A stretch of 58,574 nucleotides of DNA from Chloroflexota bacterium (GTDB lineage: Bacteria; Chloroflexota; Anaerolineae; Anaerolineales; UBA4823): assembly GCA_029265355.1 (NCBI GenBank), contig JAJUJL010000025.1, forward strand, positions 1 to 58,574, read 5' to 3'. The position numbers and the translations under genes are program-made. This document shows, one piece after another, positions 1-8,451 of this stretch (the stretch's first letter is position 1; every line of letters begins with the position of its first letter). Under the pieces are notes generated by a model that was not told the origin of the DNA, searched no databases, and saw only the letters and a list, made by a program, of their open reading frames with translations.

Positions 1-403
1 AGTTGGCGATGTCGGTCTCGCCGGTGACGCAGAAGCGCTCCAGGCCAGCGCCCGAGCCGATCGAGTCGATGGTGATCTGGTCGCTGTAGCCCTCATCCTT
101 GAAACGGGTGGCCATGGCCTCGGTCAGGGGATACACGGTGGAAGAACCAGCGGTCACAATGGCGCCCTTGACCTCCAGCGGGTTCACCTCGGGCAGCATC
201 ACTTTGCTTTCTTCCATTGGAGCTTCGGTGGCCATTGCCTCTTCGGTTTTCTGCGGGGCGGTGGTTGCCGCAGGCGGCTGGGTGGGTTGCGTCGCCTGGG
301 TGGCTGCTGGAGCCTGCGTTTGCTGGGCAGCCGGCGCGGCGCATGCTCCAACCAGGATACTCAGGACGAGCATAATCAGGATCACTACAGGTGTTTTCTT
401 CAT
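1..403 (-). CDS. pstS: Phosphate ABC transporter substrate-binding lipoprotein, N-terminal part (PstS-like)
   Basis: This is the first 134 codons of a gene that runs off the left edge of the window. The start is the ATG at 403-401, preceded on the minus strand by an AGGAGA Shine-Dalgarno. Residues 1-21 form a lipoprotein signal (MKKTPVVILIMLVLSILVGAC) ending in the lipobox VGAC. A long Ala/Pro/Thr/Gln linker follows. The mature domain then starts with the typical phosphate-binding pattern: GSSTVYPLTEAMATRF, IDSIGSGAGLERFC and GETDIAN. This matches the PstS family, which captures phosphate outside the membrane for PstCAB. A related anion-binding protein such as a tungstate binder is less likely because the GSSTV and GSGAG motifs are PstS-like. 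The rest of the operon lies outside the window. Confidence 0.85.
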   Translation of the reverse strand, partial: MKKTPVVILIMLVLSILVGACAAPAAQQTQAPAATQATQPTQPPAATTAPQKTEEAMATEAPMEESKVMLPEVNPLEVKGAIVTAGSSTVYPLTEAMATRFKDEGYSDQITIDSIGSGAGLERFCVTGETDIAN

Positions 404-678
404 AACTCTTTTCTTCTCCTTAAACAAACTCTTCTACGGATGTTCGTTATTAGCAGGGGAAGTATACAGAGCGAGGATTAACACCCTGAGAAGGCAGATT
501 TAACAGGCGGTCAATGTTTTGTAAACATATCTTTAACGAGAGACAGGGTGTTTCGCCGGAAGTGTTTTTCCAAAATTGTGAACGAGCGCCGGCGAAACGC
601 TGGAGTAAACCGCCGTCGCGATGGCCGATTTACTCTGAACACTTTCGGCAGTTTACTCAGATATGCCCCCAAAAGCTG
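404..678. other. Non-coding region upstream of pstS with inverted repeats
   Basis: No convincing gene is seen here; the short open frames lack ribosome binding sites and family features. The stretch holds several palindromes. ATGTTT-TGT-AAACAT at 514-528 is a possible operator upstream of pstS. GTTTCGCCGG (550-559) pairs with CCGGCGAAAC (589-598). GAGTAAAC (603-610) pairs with GTTTACTC (651-658). The last two look like repeat debris rather than regulatory sites. A TATACT at 466-461 on the minus strand could be a -10 box, but no good -35 was found. Confidence 0.4.
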
Positions 679-871
679 CTCGCACGATGTGGGCCACGCA
701 AAATGACCAGGTAGGAGATTGCCACGACCAGGGCTGAGGAAAGCGCCTCAGCATCAGGCGGGTAAAAAAAACACCCGACGCTGGTCTACTCATGACATAT
801 CTGTCATTCCCAGACCGGATGACGCTTCCAGCGTCATGGAAACATCTCGCAATGACAGCTAAGGTCAAATA
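679..871. repeat. Dispersed structured repeat, copy 1
   Basis: This stretch is closely similar to 47767-47955. It can fold as a three-way junction. The outer stem is GACCAG (726-731) with CTGGTC (781-786). Inside are GCTGAGG (733-739) with CCTCAGC (746-752), and CGGGT (759-763) with ACCCG (773-777) around an A-rich loop. Two further hairpins follow: ATGACA/TGTCAT (792-807) and ATGACGCT/AGCGTCAT (819-837). The outer sequences GGAGATTGCCACG and TCTCGCAATGACA recall a repeat family that is widespread in bacterial genomes (from memory). No protein is supported in it. The other copy differs by a compensatory change in the second stem, which points to selection on structure. Confidence 0.75.
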
Positions 872-925
872 AGGATTGAGAATCCTGCGGCGCTGGCCGT
901 CGCAGGCTCTGGATGAGCATCTTCC

Positions 926-2359
926 TCAGGGTTTGATTCCCTCGGGAACCACTTCTGGGAAGACCGCCTGGGGTTCTGACAGAACGGACGCGCCTTGCAC
1001 CCGGTATTCAGGTTCCCCCAGCAGGTGCTGCTTCAGAAAAGCCAGCTCCATCGTATCGAGGATCGGCACCACCCGGCTGGCAGGCAGGGGGCCTTTCAAA
1101 CCGATCGCGGACGCCAGCGGAGTGAGCAGTGGCAGGTCGGAGAAGTCGTAGTGATCAGTGCCCAGGATGGTGTATGCATAGGCCGGGCCACGGCTGGCGC
1201 TAAAGAGCTGCGCAAACAATTCCTGGTTGCGCGCGGACGGCCACGCTTCGCTGTACAGGTACAGGAAGGGCTGCTGCAGCCCTTCCTGGAGCACCGCTTT
1301 GGATACCGGCCCCAGGTAGGCATCCAGGCCAATGCCTGCCTTGCAGCGCGCGTCGCGAGCGCAAAACTCGATCGTCGCCCCGCCGCCGGTGGAGTGTCCC
1401 ATCACCGCCACCCGCTCGAGGTTCAATTTTCCGGTGAAACGCCCCTGCGGATCAGACTGGTGCCAGGCTGACAGCGTCTCCAGGACGAGCGCCATGTCTC
1501 CCGCCCACTGGTCAACCAGGATATTGCCAGCGCTCTCGGCAATGTCGGTAGCCGCCCCGGTGGGCAGCGCCTGCGGGTTTTTGGGCGCCTGGCTGCCATC
1601 CGGGAAAATGGTCAAGATGGCGCCATAGGGATGCTGCAAGGCGGCCACCAGGAAGCCCTGGCTGGCAAGCTCTTCGAGCTGGTGCGTGCTCTGGCCGCGG
1701 AAGCTCGACCAGCCGTGGGAGAACAGCACCACCGGCATTTGGGTGGCGCCGGTTGCGGGCGGCGCTCCCTGCACGGCGTGGGTGCGCGCCAGGCGCGTGT
1801 GATCCAAAAAGAACGCTGGCAGCCCCAGGTACCTGGCAATGGCGCGCGGCATATCGGGCTCTTCGATCCAGGCGGCTGGCTGCGCGTCAGGGCCTGGCTC
1901 CGCCGGGTACCAGAGTTGCACCAGGATGCGGCGCGGCTCGCCCGGCCTGCCGGAATATATTTCCGGGCGCGCTGCATCGGTCAGCTCGAAGGTCAGCGTG
2001 CCCACGGTGAACGGCCCGCTGGGAGCAGGCGGGGTGGGCACCGGCAGCAAAACTGGCAGGGCGCTGGCAAGGGCGGTCAACACCAGGCCGAGCAGGCTGC
2101 CGGCGGACTGCCAGCGCCCTGGGCGCTGGCTGCTGGACTCGCGCACACCGGCCGCCCATCCCACCAGCGCTGCCAGGCTCAGCGCGTAGAGCGGCAGCAT
2201 CTGCCAGCGATAGCCTTCCACGGTCAGGTGCAGAAGACACGCCCCCGCGGCTGCCAGCGGCAGGTGCCGCATCCAGCGCGGGCGCAGTGTTGGCGGCGAA
2301 AAAGGCCAGGCGAAAGCCAGAGCAATGAGAATGGCGCTGGTGATCTCCAAAGCTCGCAT
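926..2359 (-). CDS. Membrane-anchored alpha/beta hydrolase, PAF-acetylhydrolase-like
   Basis: A 477-residue protein. The first ~110 residues hold several hydrophobic segments, so it is probably anchored with the catalytic domain outside the membrane. The hydrolase domain has an oxyanion-hole region (VVLFSHGWSSFRGQ), a nucleophile elbow (VAVMGHSTGGG, Ser in GHSTG), a likely Asp in GIGLDAYLGP and a His in GTDHYDFSD. This order and spacing fit the plasma/isoform-II PAF-acetylhydrolase group of serine esterases, which release short or oxidised acyl chains. The true substrate is unknown. It starts 3 bp after the Gfo/Idh/MocA gene and is the last gene of a minus-strand operon. Confidence 0.75.
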   Translation of the reverse strand: MRALEITSAILIALAFAWPFSPPTLRPRWMRHLPLAAAGACLLHLTVEGYRWQMLPLYALSLAALVGWAAGVRESSSQRPGRWQSAGSLLGLVLTALASALPVLLPVPTPPAPSGPFTVGTLTFELTDAARPEIYSGRPGEPRRILVQLWYPAEPGPDAQPAAWIEEPDMPRAIARYLGLPAFFLDHTRLARTHAVQGAPPATGATQMPVVLFSHGWSSFRGQSTHQLEELASQGFLVAALQHPYGAILTIFPDGSQAPKNPQALPTGAATDIAESAGNILVDQWAGDMALVLETLSAWHQSDPQGRFTGKLNLERVAVMGHSTGGGATIEFCARDARCKAGIGLDAYLGPVSKAVLQEGLQQPFLYLYSEAWPSARNQELFAQLFSASRGPAYAYTILGTDHYDFSDLPLLTPLASAIGLKGPLPASRVVPILDTMELAFLKQHLLGEPEYRVQGASVLSEPQAVFPEVVPEGIKP

Positions 2360-2362
2360 GCT

Positions 2363-3355
2363 CTACCTCAAATACACCACCTGTTGAGAGGCAGCCGATT
2401 CGTACAGCGCCAGGGCAGTGCGCACGTGTTGGCGGGTCTCTTCCAGGCTGAGATACGGCGCTGCGCCGTCCAGTATGGCGGCGTGCATGTCTTCGATCTC
2501 ACCGGAGTACAGCTCCGCTTCCGGCACAGGCACTTCTTGCGGTTCGCCCTGGGCGGGGGTGAACAACATCCGGCGCTGGCCTTCGTTCTGCCCGGTGAAG
2601 GGCCGGTTCAGCTCCAGGCGCCCTTCCTCGCCAACCACGGTCGCCTGGGTGTAGAAAGGCGAGCGCAGCGAAGAAGCGATTTGCGCCACGCCGCCGCCCT
2701 GGTAACCCATCAGCCCGGCAAAGCTTTCATCCACGCCGCTTTCGCCCAGCCGTTGGCTGCCCAGCACCCACTGCGGCGCAGCGCCGTACACGTACTGGGC
2801 AAAGCTCAATGGGTACACGCCCACGTCCCACAGCGATCCGCCGGCGTATTCCTTGACCAGGCGCACGTTGCTCTGCCGGTTCATGATCTTGAAGTTGAAC
2901 ACACCGCTCACCAGCTCGATGCGCCCCAACCGCCCGGCGCGCACCCACTCGCCCACGATCTTGGTCTGTGGATGGTGGCGGTACATGAAAGCCTCCGCCA
3001 GCACTCTGCCAGTTTCACGGCTGGCGGCGATCATCGCATCCACTGCCTCCAGGCTGGGGGCAAAGGGCTTCTCGCACAGCACGTGCACGCCGGCGCGCAG
3101 GGCCTTGATCGTCCATTCGGCGTGCAGGTGGTTGGGCAGGCTGATGTAGACGGCGTCCACCCGCCCCGAGTCGAGCATTTCCTGGTAGCTGCCGAAGCTC
3201 AAGGGGATTTCCCACTGCGCGGCGTAGGCGCGGGCAGTCTCCAGGCTGCGGCTGGCGACTGCCGCCAGCTCGCCGCGCTGGCTGGCGCGTATCGCCGGAA
3301 TGACGCGGCGGTTGATGTTGGCGGTGGATACCAGGCCCCAGCGAACTTTGTTCAT
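2363..3355 (-). CDS. Gfo/Idh/MocA family NAD(P)-dependent oxidoreductase
   Basis: A 330-residue, normal-length member of the glucose-fructose/inositol dehydrogenase family. The N-terminal Rossmann part begins MNKVRWGLVSTANINRRVIPAI. The family signature lysine sits in VLCEKPFAPS. The C-terminal beta-sheet domain includes GSLWDVGVYPLSFAQYVYG, which carries the usual conserved Asp and Gly residues. Such enzymes oxidise or reduce sugars, inositols or their derivatives, and the substrate cannot be read from sequence. The start codon overlaps the stop of the upstream beta-propeller gene (ATGA), so the two are translationally coupled. Confidence 0.85.
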   Translation of the reverse strand: MNKVRWGLVSTANINRRVIPAIRASQRGELAAVASRSLETARAYAAQWEIPLSFGSYQEMLDSGRVDAVYISLPNHLHAEWTIKALRAGVHVLCEKPFAPSLEAVDAMIAASRETGRVLAEAFMYRHHPQTKIVGEWVRAGRLGRIELVSGVFNFKIMNRQSNVRLVKEYAGGSLWDVGVYPLSFAQYVYGAAPQWVLGSQRLGESGVDESFAGLMGYQGGGVAQIASSLRSPFYTQATVVGEEGRLELNRPFTGQNEGQRRMLFTPAQGEPQEVPVPEAELYSGEIEDMHAAILDGAAPYLSLEETRQHVRTALALYESAASQQVVYLR

Positions 3356-6246
3356 GGCGATTCCTCCCAGGTCAGCGCCTGGCTGTGCAGCGGGTACACA
3401 TCCAGGATCACGATAGCGTGCAATCTCTCCGGCAGGTGTGTGCCGCGCGGCAGGCGCAGGGTCAGCCTGGAGAGGTTGCCGGAAGCGTCTTGCTCGACCG
3501 TGTGCAGGTGAGCGTAATCCAGGCTGAGCGCTCTCTCGTGAACCGTATCCACCAGCGCGATGCAGGCGCGGCGCTCTCCAACCGGAAGCGAGGCGCCCGG
3601 ATCGAGTGAAAATTGCGCCTGCACGCGGCCGTCTTTGCGGCTGGAGGGGGGTTGAAAGAGCACTTCGCTCACCGACACGCCCTCCGGTCGCTGGTTACTG
3701 GGGCTATGCTCAGGGTAAGGCCGTGTGATAAACGTGCCGCACACGACCAGTTTTTCCGCCAGGTTATTGGCCAAACCCGCCAGGGCGATCTTCCAGCCAA
3801 AGTTGGGTATGTCCAGCACGCGCGTTTCAGCGTAGGTGCTGGCGCCAGGCAGGACGATGCCATCCATCCCCAGCCGGCCGCGCAGCTCGAACAGGCGGAA
3901 GGGGATCTCGATGCCTGTGATCGGCAAGTGGAAGTCTTCGTTCGAGATGATGAAAGCCTCTCCCAGGCACTCGCCGCTCAGCGGTAGCAGCAGCTCACTG
4001 TGCGGGTCGGCGCGCAGCACACCCTGGGCGTCGCGCCGCGCCCCAACCGCCCAAAGCACCAGGCGGCTGCGGCCTCCAGCGCGCTCTGGCCCATGATACA
4101 CCGGCGCGATGATCCAATCCAGGTAATCGAAGCCGATCTGGTTGAGGCTGGGCAGCATGGTGGGCAGCGCCGCCGCCAGGCGCGTCCACTCGATCGCCCC
4201 GCTGCGCTGCGGGCCAATGATCAATGGGAAGTACTGCGCCGTGGGTTCTTCCACATAAAAATGGAATTTCTCGGAAAGCTCTCCTTCCAACTGCCCGCTC
4301 AAGGTCAGGTTACCCAGGCGCAGCCCGCTGGTGTAGTACCTGGCCTTCACCGAGAGTGAATATTGGCTGCCTGGCGTGAGGAAATCCAGCGGGCGAATGT
4401 GCAAATAACTGCCATCGGCTGAGACTTCCACCTGCGCCTTGATCGGCGGTTCGAAGCTCACCTGCACATTCCTGCGCCCGGCCACACCGGCTTGCAGGCG
4501 GGCAGGGAGATGCTCGCCGTATCGTTGGACGGAGAGGCGCAGGGTGATCAGCGCTTCTGGTCCCAAGGCGGCGGGGAACTCTGGCAGTGTGCTGCCGCCG
4601 GGCGTCACATAGCATAACCTGGTCTGCGCGCCATTTTGCACGCTGCGCGGCGATGGTTTGACCTGGGATGGCGATCCCGCCAGGCCGCGCCCATCCTCCG
4701 GGCAGTGCAGCGGGTAATCGTAGGGGATGTAGCACACCAGGCCGTGCTCGCCGCCAATCACGATACCGCGCCCGCCCAGCGCTGGAGAGCCGTTGAGGTC
4801 GTTGCGGTCGCGCAGCTCAGGCTCATCGGGCGTGGTGTCGTAGCGCCAGCGCAGGCTGCCATCGATGCCGTTGATCGCATACAGGCAGCCATCCCCGCAA
4901 CCGAAGTAGACGATCTCGCCGCCCTCCGGCGCTAGCCCAACCGCCGGCGAGGAGCGAATCGGGTCGCCGGCATAGAACTTCCAGCGCAGCGCCCCATCGG
5001 CTGGCTCCAGGGCGTACAGGTAGCCGTCGGTCGAAGCCAGGTAGATGGTGCGGGTCTCACCGCGGTTATCTGCACCCAGGGCTACCGAAGCGTAGATGTG
5101 GTCCAGCGTGGCGAAACGCCACTTCACCCGCCCCCGGCGCGGTTCCAGGCAGTACAGGTTGCTGTCGAAAGAGCCAATGTAGATGCTGCCATCAGATCCG
5201 ATGGCTGCCGAAGCGGCGATGAAACCCAGCGTGCGCCGCTTCCAGCGCGGCTTTCCCTGCGGCGTCACGGCATGTACGTGCGTGTCGCACGAGCCCCAAT
5301 AAATGCTGCCGTCGTCGCCGAACGCGGCCTGCGACCAGGCATTGCTGCCCGTGGGATACGACCATTTCAGGCTGCCGTCGGGGTTCACCGCATAGTAATG
5401 AAAGTTGGTGTTGCCGGCGTACAGGGTGCCATCGAAGCCCACTGCCACGTTGCCTTCGAACCAGCGGTTGAAGCTGACACCGGGCTGCAGCGGCGCTTCG
5501 AACTTCCACAGGATTTCGCCGTCCTCGCGGCGCGCCTGGTACATGAAGCCATCCCCTGAGATGAAGGTGACCGTCTCCTCGCCCAGCGCCGCGGCCGAAT
5601 CGATCACCTCGCCGGTTTCATATTTCCATTTCACTCTGCCATCCGGGTGCAGGGCATAGAAGGTGTGGTCGGCTGAGCCGATATAGATGCAGCCCTGGGC
5701 GTCGATCACCGGCGTCGAGAAGATGCCTTTGGCGGTGGCGAAGGTCCAGGGGTGATCGCCGTGGTACTGCGCCTGGATTGGGCTGCGCCCGCTGTTGCGG
5801 TGATCGCGGCGAAAAGTGGGCCAGGGCGAGCTGGCTTGCACAGGCGCCTGGTAGCCATAGGGCAACGAGGGAAGCTGCGCTCCCAGGGTGGTGTAGCCGT
5901 GCGGTTCGGACAGGCGAAAGCCGGGCAGCGCCGCACGGCGCACACGCACCACACCGCTGGCTGGCGTTCCTGCCTCGGGCAGGCGGGCGATGATGCGCGC
6001 CTCGCTCCAGGAGAGAATTTCCAACGGCGACCAGCTTCCATCTGCATTTCGCCTCTCCAGGCGGCTGGCCCCCTGGCGGCTGCCAAAGCGCTCGCCCTGC
6101 ACCAACAGGAGTTGCCCGGCTTGCGCCTCATCGCGCGGCGCCACCGGTATGCGCAAGATGCGCGGCTGCTGGCGCCGCCACCAGCCGGCAAACAGCGCGC
6201 TGGTTGCCAGCGCGATCAGAACATTCAGCCAGCCTCGCTTCTTCAT
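3352..6246 (-). CDS. PQQ-repeat beta-propeller protein with IPT/TIG-like and Ig-like domains
   Basis: A 964-residue exported or membrane-anchored protein. Residues 1-24 form a signal anchor with no lipobox. Residues ~30-125 look like an IPT/TIG domain. Residues ~140-500 contain repeated PQQ-propeller blades: IYIGSADHTFYALHPDGRVKW, LYAGNTNFHYYAVNPDGSLKW, IYIGSFDSNLYCLEPRRGRVKW and others. This type occurs in BamB-like and quinoprotein-like folds, but PQQ-binding residues cannot be claimed. The C-terminal half resembles bacterial Ig-like modules and then an unrecognised beta-rich region. A ribosome binding site AAAGGA lies 8 bp before the ATG. It is the first gene of a three-gene operon with an oxidoreductase and an esterase. 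No enzymatic role is assigned. Confidence 0.7.
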   Translation of the reverse strand: MKKRGWLNVLIALATSALFAGWWRRQQPRILRIPVAPRDEAQAGQLLLVQGERFGSRQGASRLERRNADGSWSPLEILSWSEARIIARLPEAGTPASGVVRVRRAALPGFRLSEPHGYTTLGAQLPSLPYGYQAPVQASSPWPTFRRDHRNSGRSPIQAQYHGDHPWTFATAKGIFSTPVIDAQGCIYIGSADHTFYALHPDGRVKWKYETGEVIDSAAALGEETVTFISGDGFMYQARREDGEILWKFEAPLQPGVSFNRWFEGNVAVGFDGTLYAGNTNFHYYAVNPDGSLKWSYPTGSNAWSQAAFGDDGSIYWGSCDTHVHAVTPQGKPRWKRRTLGFIAASAAIGSDGSIYIGSFDSNLYCLEPRRGRVKWRFATLDHIYASVALGADNRGETRTIYLASTDGYLYALEPADGALRWKFYAGDPIRSSPAVGLAPEGGEIVYFGCGDGCLYAINGIDGSLRWRYDTTPDEPELRDRNDLNGSPALGGRGIVIGGEHGLVCYIPYDYPLHCPEDGRGLAGSPSQVKPSPRSVQNGAQTRLCYVTPGGSTLPEFPAALGPEALITLRLSVQRYGEHLPARLQAGVAGRRNVQVSFEPPIKAQVEVSADGSYLHIRPLDFLTPGSQYSLSVKARYYTSGLRLGNLTLSGQLEGELSEKFHFYVEEPTAQYFPLIIGPQRSGAIEWTRLAAALPTMLPSLNQIGFDYLDWIIAPVYHGPERAGGRSRLVLWAVGARRDAQGVLRADPHSELLLPLSGECLGEAFIISNEDFHLPITGIEIPFRLFELRGRLGMDGIVLPGASTYAETRVLDIPNFGWKIALAGLANNLAEKLVVCGTFITRPYPEHSPSNQRPEGVSVSEVLFQPPSSRKDGRVQAQFSLDPGASLPVGERRACIALVDTVHERALSLDYAHLHTVEQDASGNLSRLTLRLPRGTHLPERLHAIVILDVYPLHSQALTWEESP

Positions 6247-6354
6247 CGCGCCAATCCTTTCGAACTTTCTTCTCCTGCGATCATAGCTGCAACGCGGTAC
6301 TTGCTCTCAGCCTGCCTCGTCTGCCTGGGAAATCGCATCAGCGAAACCGGTGGC

Positions 6355-8196
6355 TCAGCTCTCACTCTCCGGGAAGAAGAGCGCATTGGAAAACTTGTTT
6401 ATAAAACCGGGATACGCTGATAACTCCACGTATTCCACCTGTCGGGCAAAATTTTGTGCAAACTGGCGGCGCGGCAGCGAAACCAGCATCTCCCGCGCGC
6501 CAGCGCCGGCGGCGTTGCCTACCTGCTGGAAACGCTGGCGCGGCAGGCCGGGAAACATGCCCACCTGCACGGCGCTCTCGATCGAGATATAGGTGCCAAA
6601 CGCACCGGCAACGATAAAATCCTGGATCTCTTCGGCGGATATGCCCGAAACTTGCAGCAGGATGTCTATGCCGGCGCGGATAGCGCCTTTGGCGAGCTGG
6701 ATCTCATTGATATCGTTGCGCGTGATCAACACGTCGCGACCGTGCCCGCTGTGCTCTGCGGGTACGAGCACCAGTTGGCTGCGCCCATTTTCCTGGCTGA
6801 CCAGGGCGTGCTCTTTGCTGAAAGCGCCGCGCCGGTCGATGATCCCGGCGTGCAACATCTCTGCCACCGCATCCAGTATGCCCGAGCCGCAGATGCCCAC
6901 GGCTGGCTGTTCGCCAATCGTCTGGGTGCGCACCTGGCTGCCGGCGATCTGCACACGCTCGATGGCGCCCGGCGCGGCGCGCATCCCGTCGCGGATGTGC
7001 GCCCCCTCGAAAGCTGGTCCCGAGGCGCACGAGCAGGCCACCATGCGCCCGCCCACGGTCAGCGTGATCTCGGTGTTGGTGCCGATATCCACCGCCAGCG
7101 CGGTGCGCTGCGTTTCGGGTATACCGGTCGCCAACAGCATGGCAACGTGGTCAGCGCCCACGTAGCCGGCGATATTGGCCGGCAGGTGCACGTAGGCGCC
7201 GGGGGCAGTCTTCAATCCCAGGCTCGTCGCCCACAGCTCGAGCGGATCGCTGACTGCCGGCACATAGGGCGCCGCGCCGAGCTGCGCCACCGGCAGGCCA
7301 GCAAACAGGTGGTGCATGGCGGTGTTGCCAACGATCACGGCATCCACGATTTGCCAATGCGCCGCGCCAGCTTCGGCGCACATGGTTTCGATCAGGTCGT
7401 TCAGAGCCTGCACCATGCGCTCTTGCAACACCCGGCGACCGTTTTCTTTGTTTTCGGCGTACGAGATGCGGCTGATCACGTCTTCGCCGAAAGCGATTTG
7501 CGGATTCATCGCCCCGGCTTTGGAGAGCGTGCGCCCGGAGGCCAGGTCGACCAGGTAGCCCGCCAGCTTGGTGGTGCCCATGTCCACCGCCAGTCCCAGC
7601 AGCGGCGTGCCCGCCGGCAGCACGGCGACGATCTCCTCGCCGCGCAGCGCCAGGCGCGGCGCCCAATTCTCGCGCCGCAGCACGTAGGAGATATCGCTCA
7701 ACAGCGCCGGGTGGAGGGTGGGACGCCTGGCCTCGCCCGCGGCGCGCAAGGCGTCGAAGGTGCGCGTCACATCCGAGCGCAGATCGTGGATGTGCGGCGC
7801 AGGGATAGTCACCTCCACAGCGCGCACCGCCGGTTGGGCGACCACCTCGGCTTCCTGCCCCTCCAATTGCAAGCGCTGCGGTGTGGTCAGCGAGTCGGGC
7901 GGGATGTCGATTTTGACATCGCTGAGCGGCCTGGCCTGGCAGGCCAGGCGGTAGCCGGCCTGCAGTTCGTCCTGGCTGAACAGCGCCTCTTCTTCCAGGG
8001 TGGGTTGGCTGAGCGCGCCGGATTCCAGGCGCACCCGGCAGGAATCGCAGGCGCCGATGCCGCCGCACAGCGAAGCCAGCTCGACGCCAGCGGATTGGGC
8101 TGCCTCCAGCAGGTTCATGCCTTCCTGGATGATCGCCCTGCGCCCGATGGGCTGCAGGATGACGGTGTAGGTCTTTGGGTTTTGGTTTGTGGGCAT
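6355..8196 (-). CDS. RACo-like ASKHA-domain ferredoxin protein (reductive activator of corrinoid proteins)
   Basis: A 613-residue protein. The N-terminal plant-type [2Fe-2S] domain has cysteines C44, C50, C53 and C86 (CGGIGACDSC, then LACQ). A middle linker and a large ASKHA ATPase-fold domain (DUF4445) follow, including AVDMGTTKLAGYLVDL, AVDIGTNTEIT, GPAFEGAHIRDGMRA and VGICGSGILDAVAEML. This is the architecture of RACo, which uses ATP to return inactive Co(II) corrinoid to Co(I). It is transcribed away from the CODH/ACS cluster, which carries its own paralogue at 16690-18645. This one may serve another corrinoid protein. No clear Shine-Dalgarno is seen before the ATG. Confidence 0.85.
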   Translation of the reverse strand: MPTNQNPKTYTVILQPIGRRAIIQEGMNLLEAAQSAGVELASLCGGIGACDSCRVRLESGALSQPTLEEEALFSQDELQAGYRLACQARPLSDVKIDIPPDSLTTPQRLQLEGQEAEVVAQPAVRAVEVTIPAPHIHDLRSDVTRTFDALRAAGEARRPTLHPALLSDISYVLRRENWAPRLALRGEEIVAVLPAGTPLLGLAVDMGTTKLAGYLVDLASGRTLSKAGAMNPQIAFGEDVISRISYAENKENGRRVLQERMVQALNDLIETMCAEAGAAHWQIVDAVIVGNTAMHHLFAGLPVAQLGAAPYVPAVSDPLELWATSLGLKTAPGAYVHLPANIAGYVGADHVAMLLATGIPETQRTALAVDIGTNTEITLTVGGRMVACSCASGPAFEGAHIRDGMRAAPGAIERVQIAGSQVRTQTIGEQPAVGICGSGILDAVAEMLHAGIIDRRGAFSKEHALVSQENGRSQLVLVPAEHSGHGRDVLITRNDINEIQLAKGAIRAGIDILLQVSGISAEEIQDFIVAGAFGTYISIESAVQVGMFPGLPRQRFQQVGNAAGAGAREMLVSLPRRQFAQNFARQVEYVELSAYPGFINKFSNALFFPESES

Positions 8197-8322
8197 GCTG
8201 ATGTTTGAATGTCGGTTATGGGATGAATTGTGGTCATTCTACTACACGTTGCCGAATTTTCATCCCCCGGATGGCGCAATTTTTATTCTCCTGGGCTGCA
8301 GGGCGCTCCCCGCCGAGATGCA

Positions 8323-8363
8323 CCCCCTCCCCCATTTTCGTTCTGTGAAAATGGGGGAGGGGG
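8323..8363. repeat. 17-bp perfect hairpin with GTTCTGT loop
   Basis: The arms CCCCCTCCCCCATTTTC (8323-8339) and GAAAATGGGGGAGGGGG (8347-8363) are perfectly complementary around the loop GTTCTGT. A second hairpin with the same loop and a similar C/G-run stem lies at 50377-50413. The hairpin sits in the 603-bp gap between the divergent RACo-like gene and the CODH cluster. It has no U-tract, so a repeat element is more likely than a simple terminator. Confidence 0.75.
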
Positions 8364-8451
8364 TTGGCGGCGAACGCAACCCCGCAGACAGGCGCCAGTA
8401 TGCCAGGCAAACAAACAAATTTTCATTTATAATGAACCGTAATATGTGATA

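Noticed and set aside
514-714. Open frame of 66 codons in the region upstream of pstS
   Set aside because: No ribosome binding site, no family resemblance, and it runs into the dispersed repeat.
653-868. Minus-strand frame across the structured repeat; a similar peptide start (MSRPASGVFF) is also readable near 47877
   Set aside because: The shared peptide comes from the shared DNA repeat. The frames diverge after a few residues because of small indels, so selection is on the nucleic acid structure, not on a protein.
1631-3511. Plus-strand 626-codon open frame opposite the esterase and oxidoreductase genes
   Set aside because: It is antisense to two well-supported genes, rich in His/Gln/Arg as expected for a shadow frame in high-GC DNA, and has no domain.
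6454-8208. Plus-strand 584-codon open frame opposite the RACo-like gene
   Set aside because: Antisense shadow of a clear [2Fe-2S]/ASKHA protein; His/Gln/Ala-rich composition and no motif.
8323-8363. Intrinsic terminator for a gene on either strand
   Set aside because: No U-run follows on either strand, and the nearest genes point away from it. The shared loop with 50377-50413 favours a repeat family.
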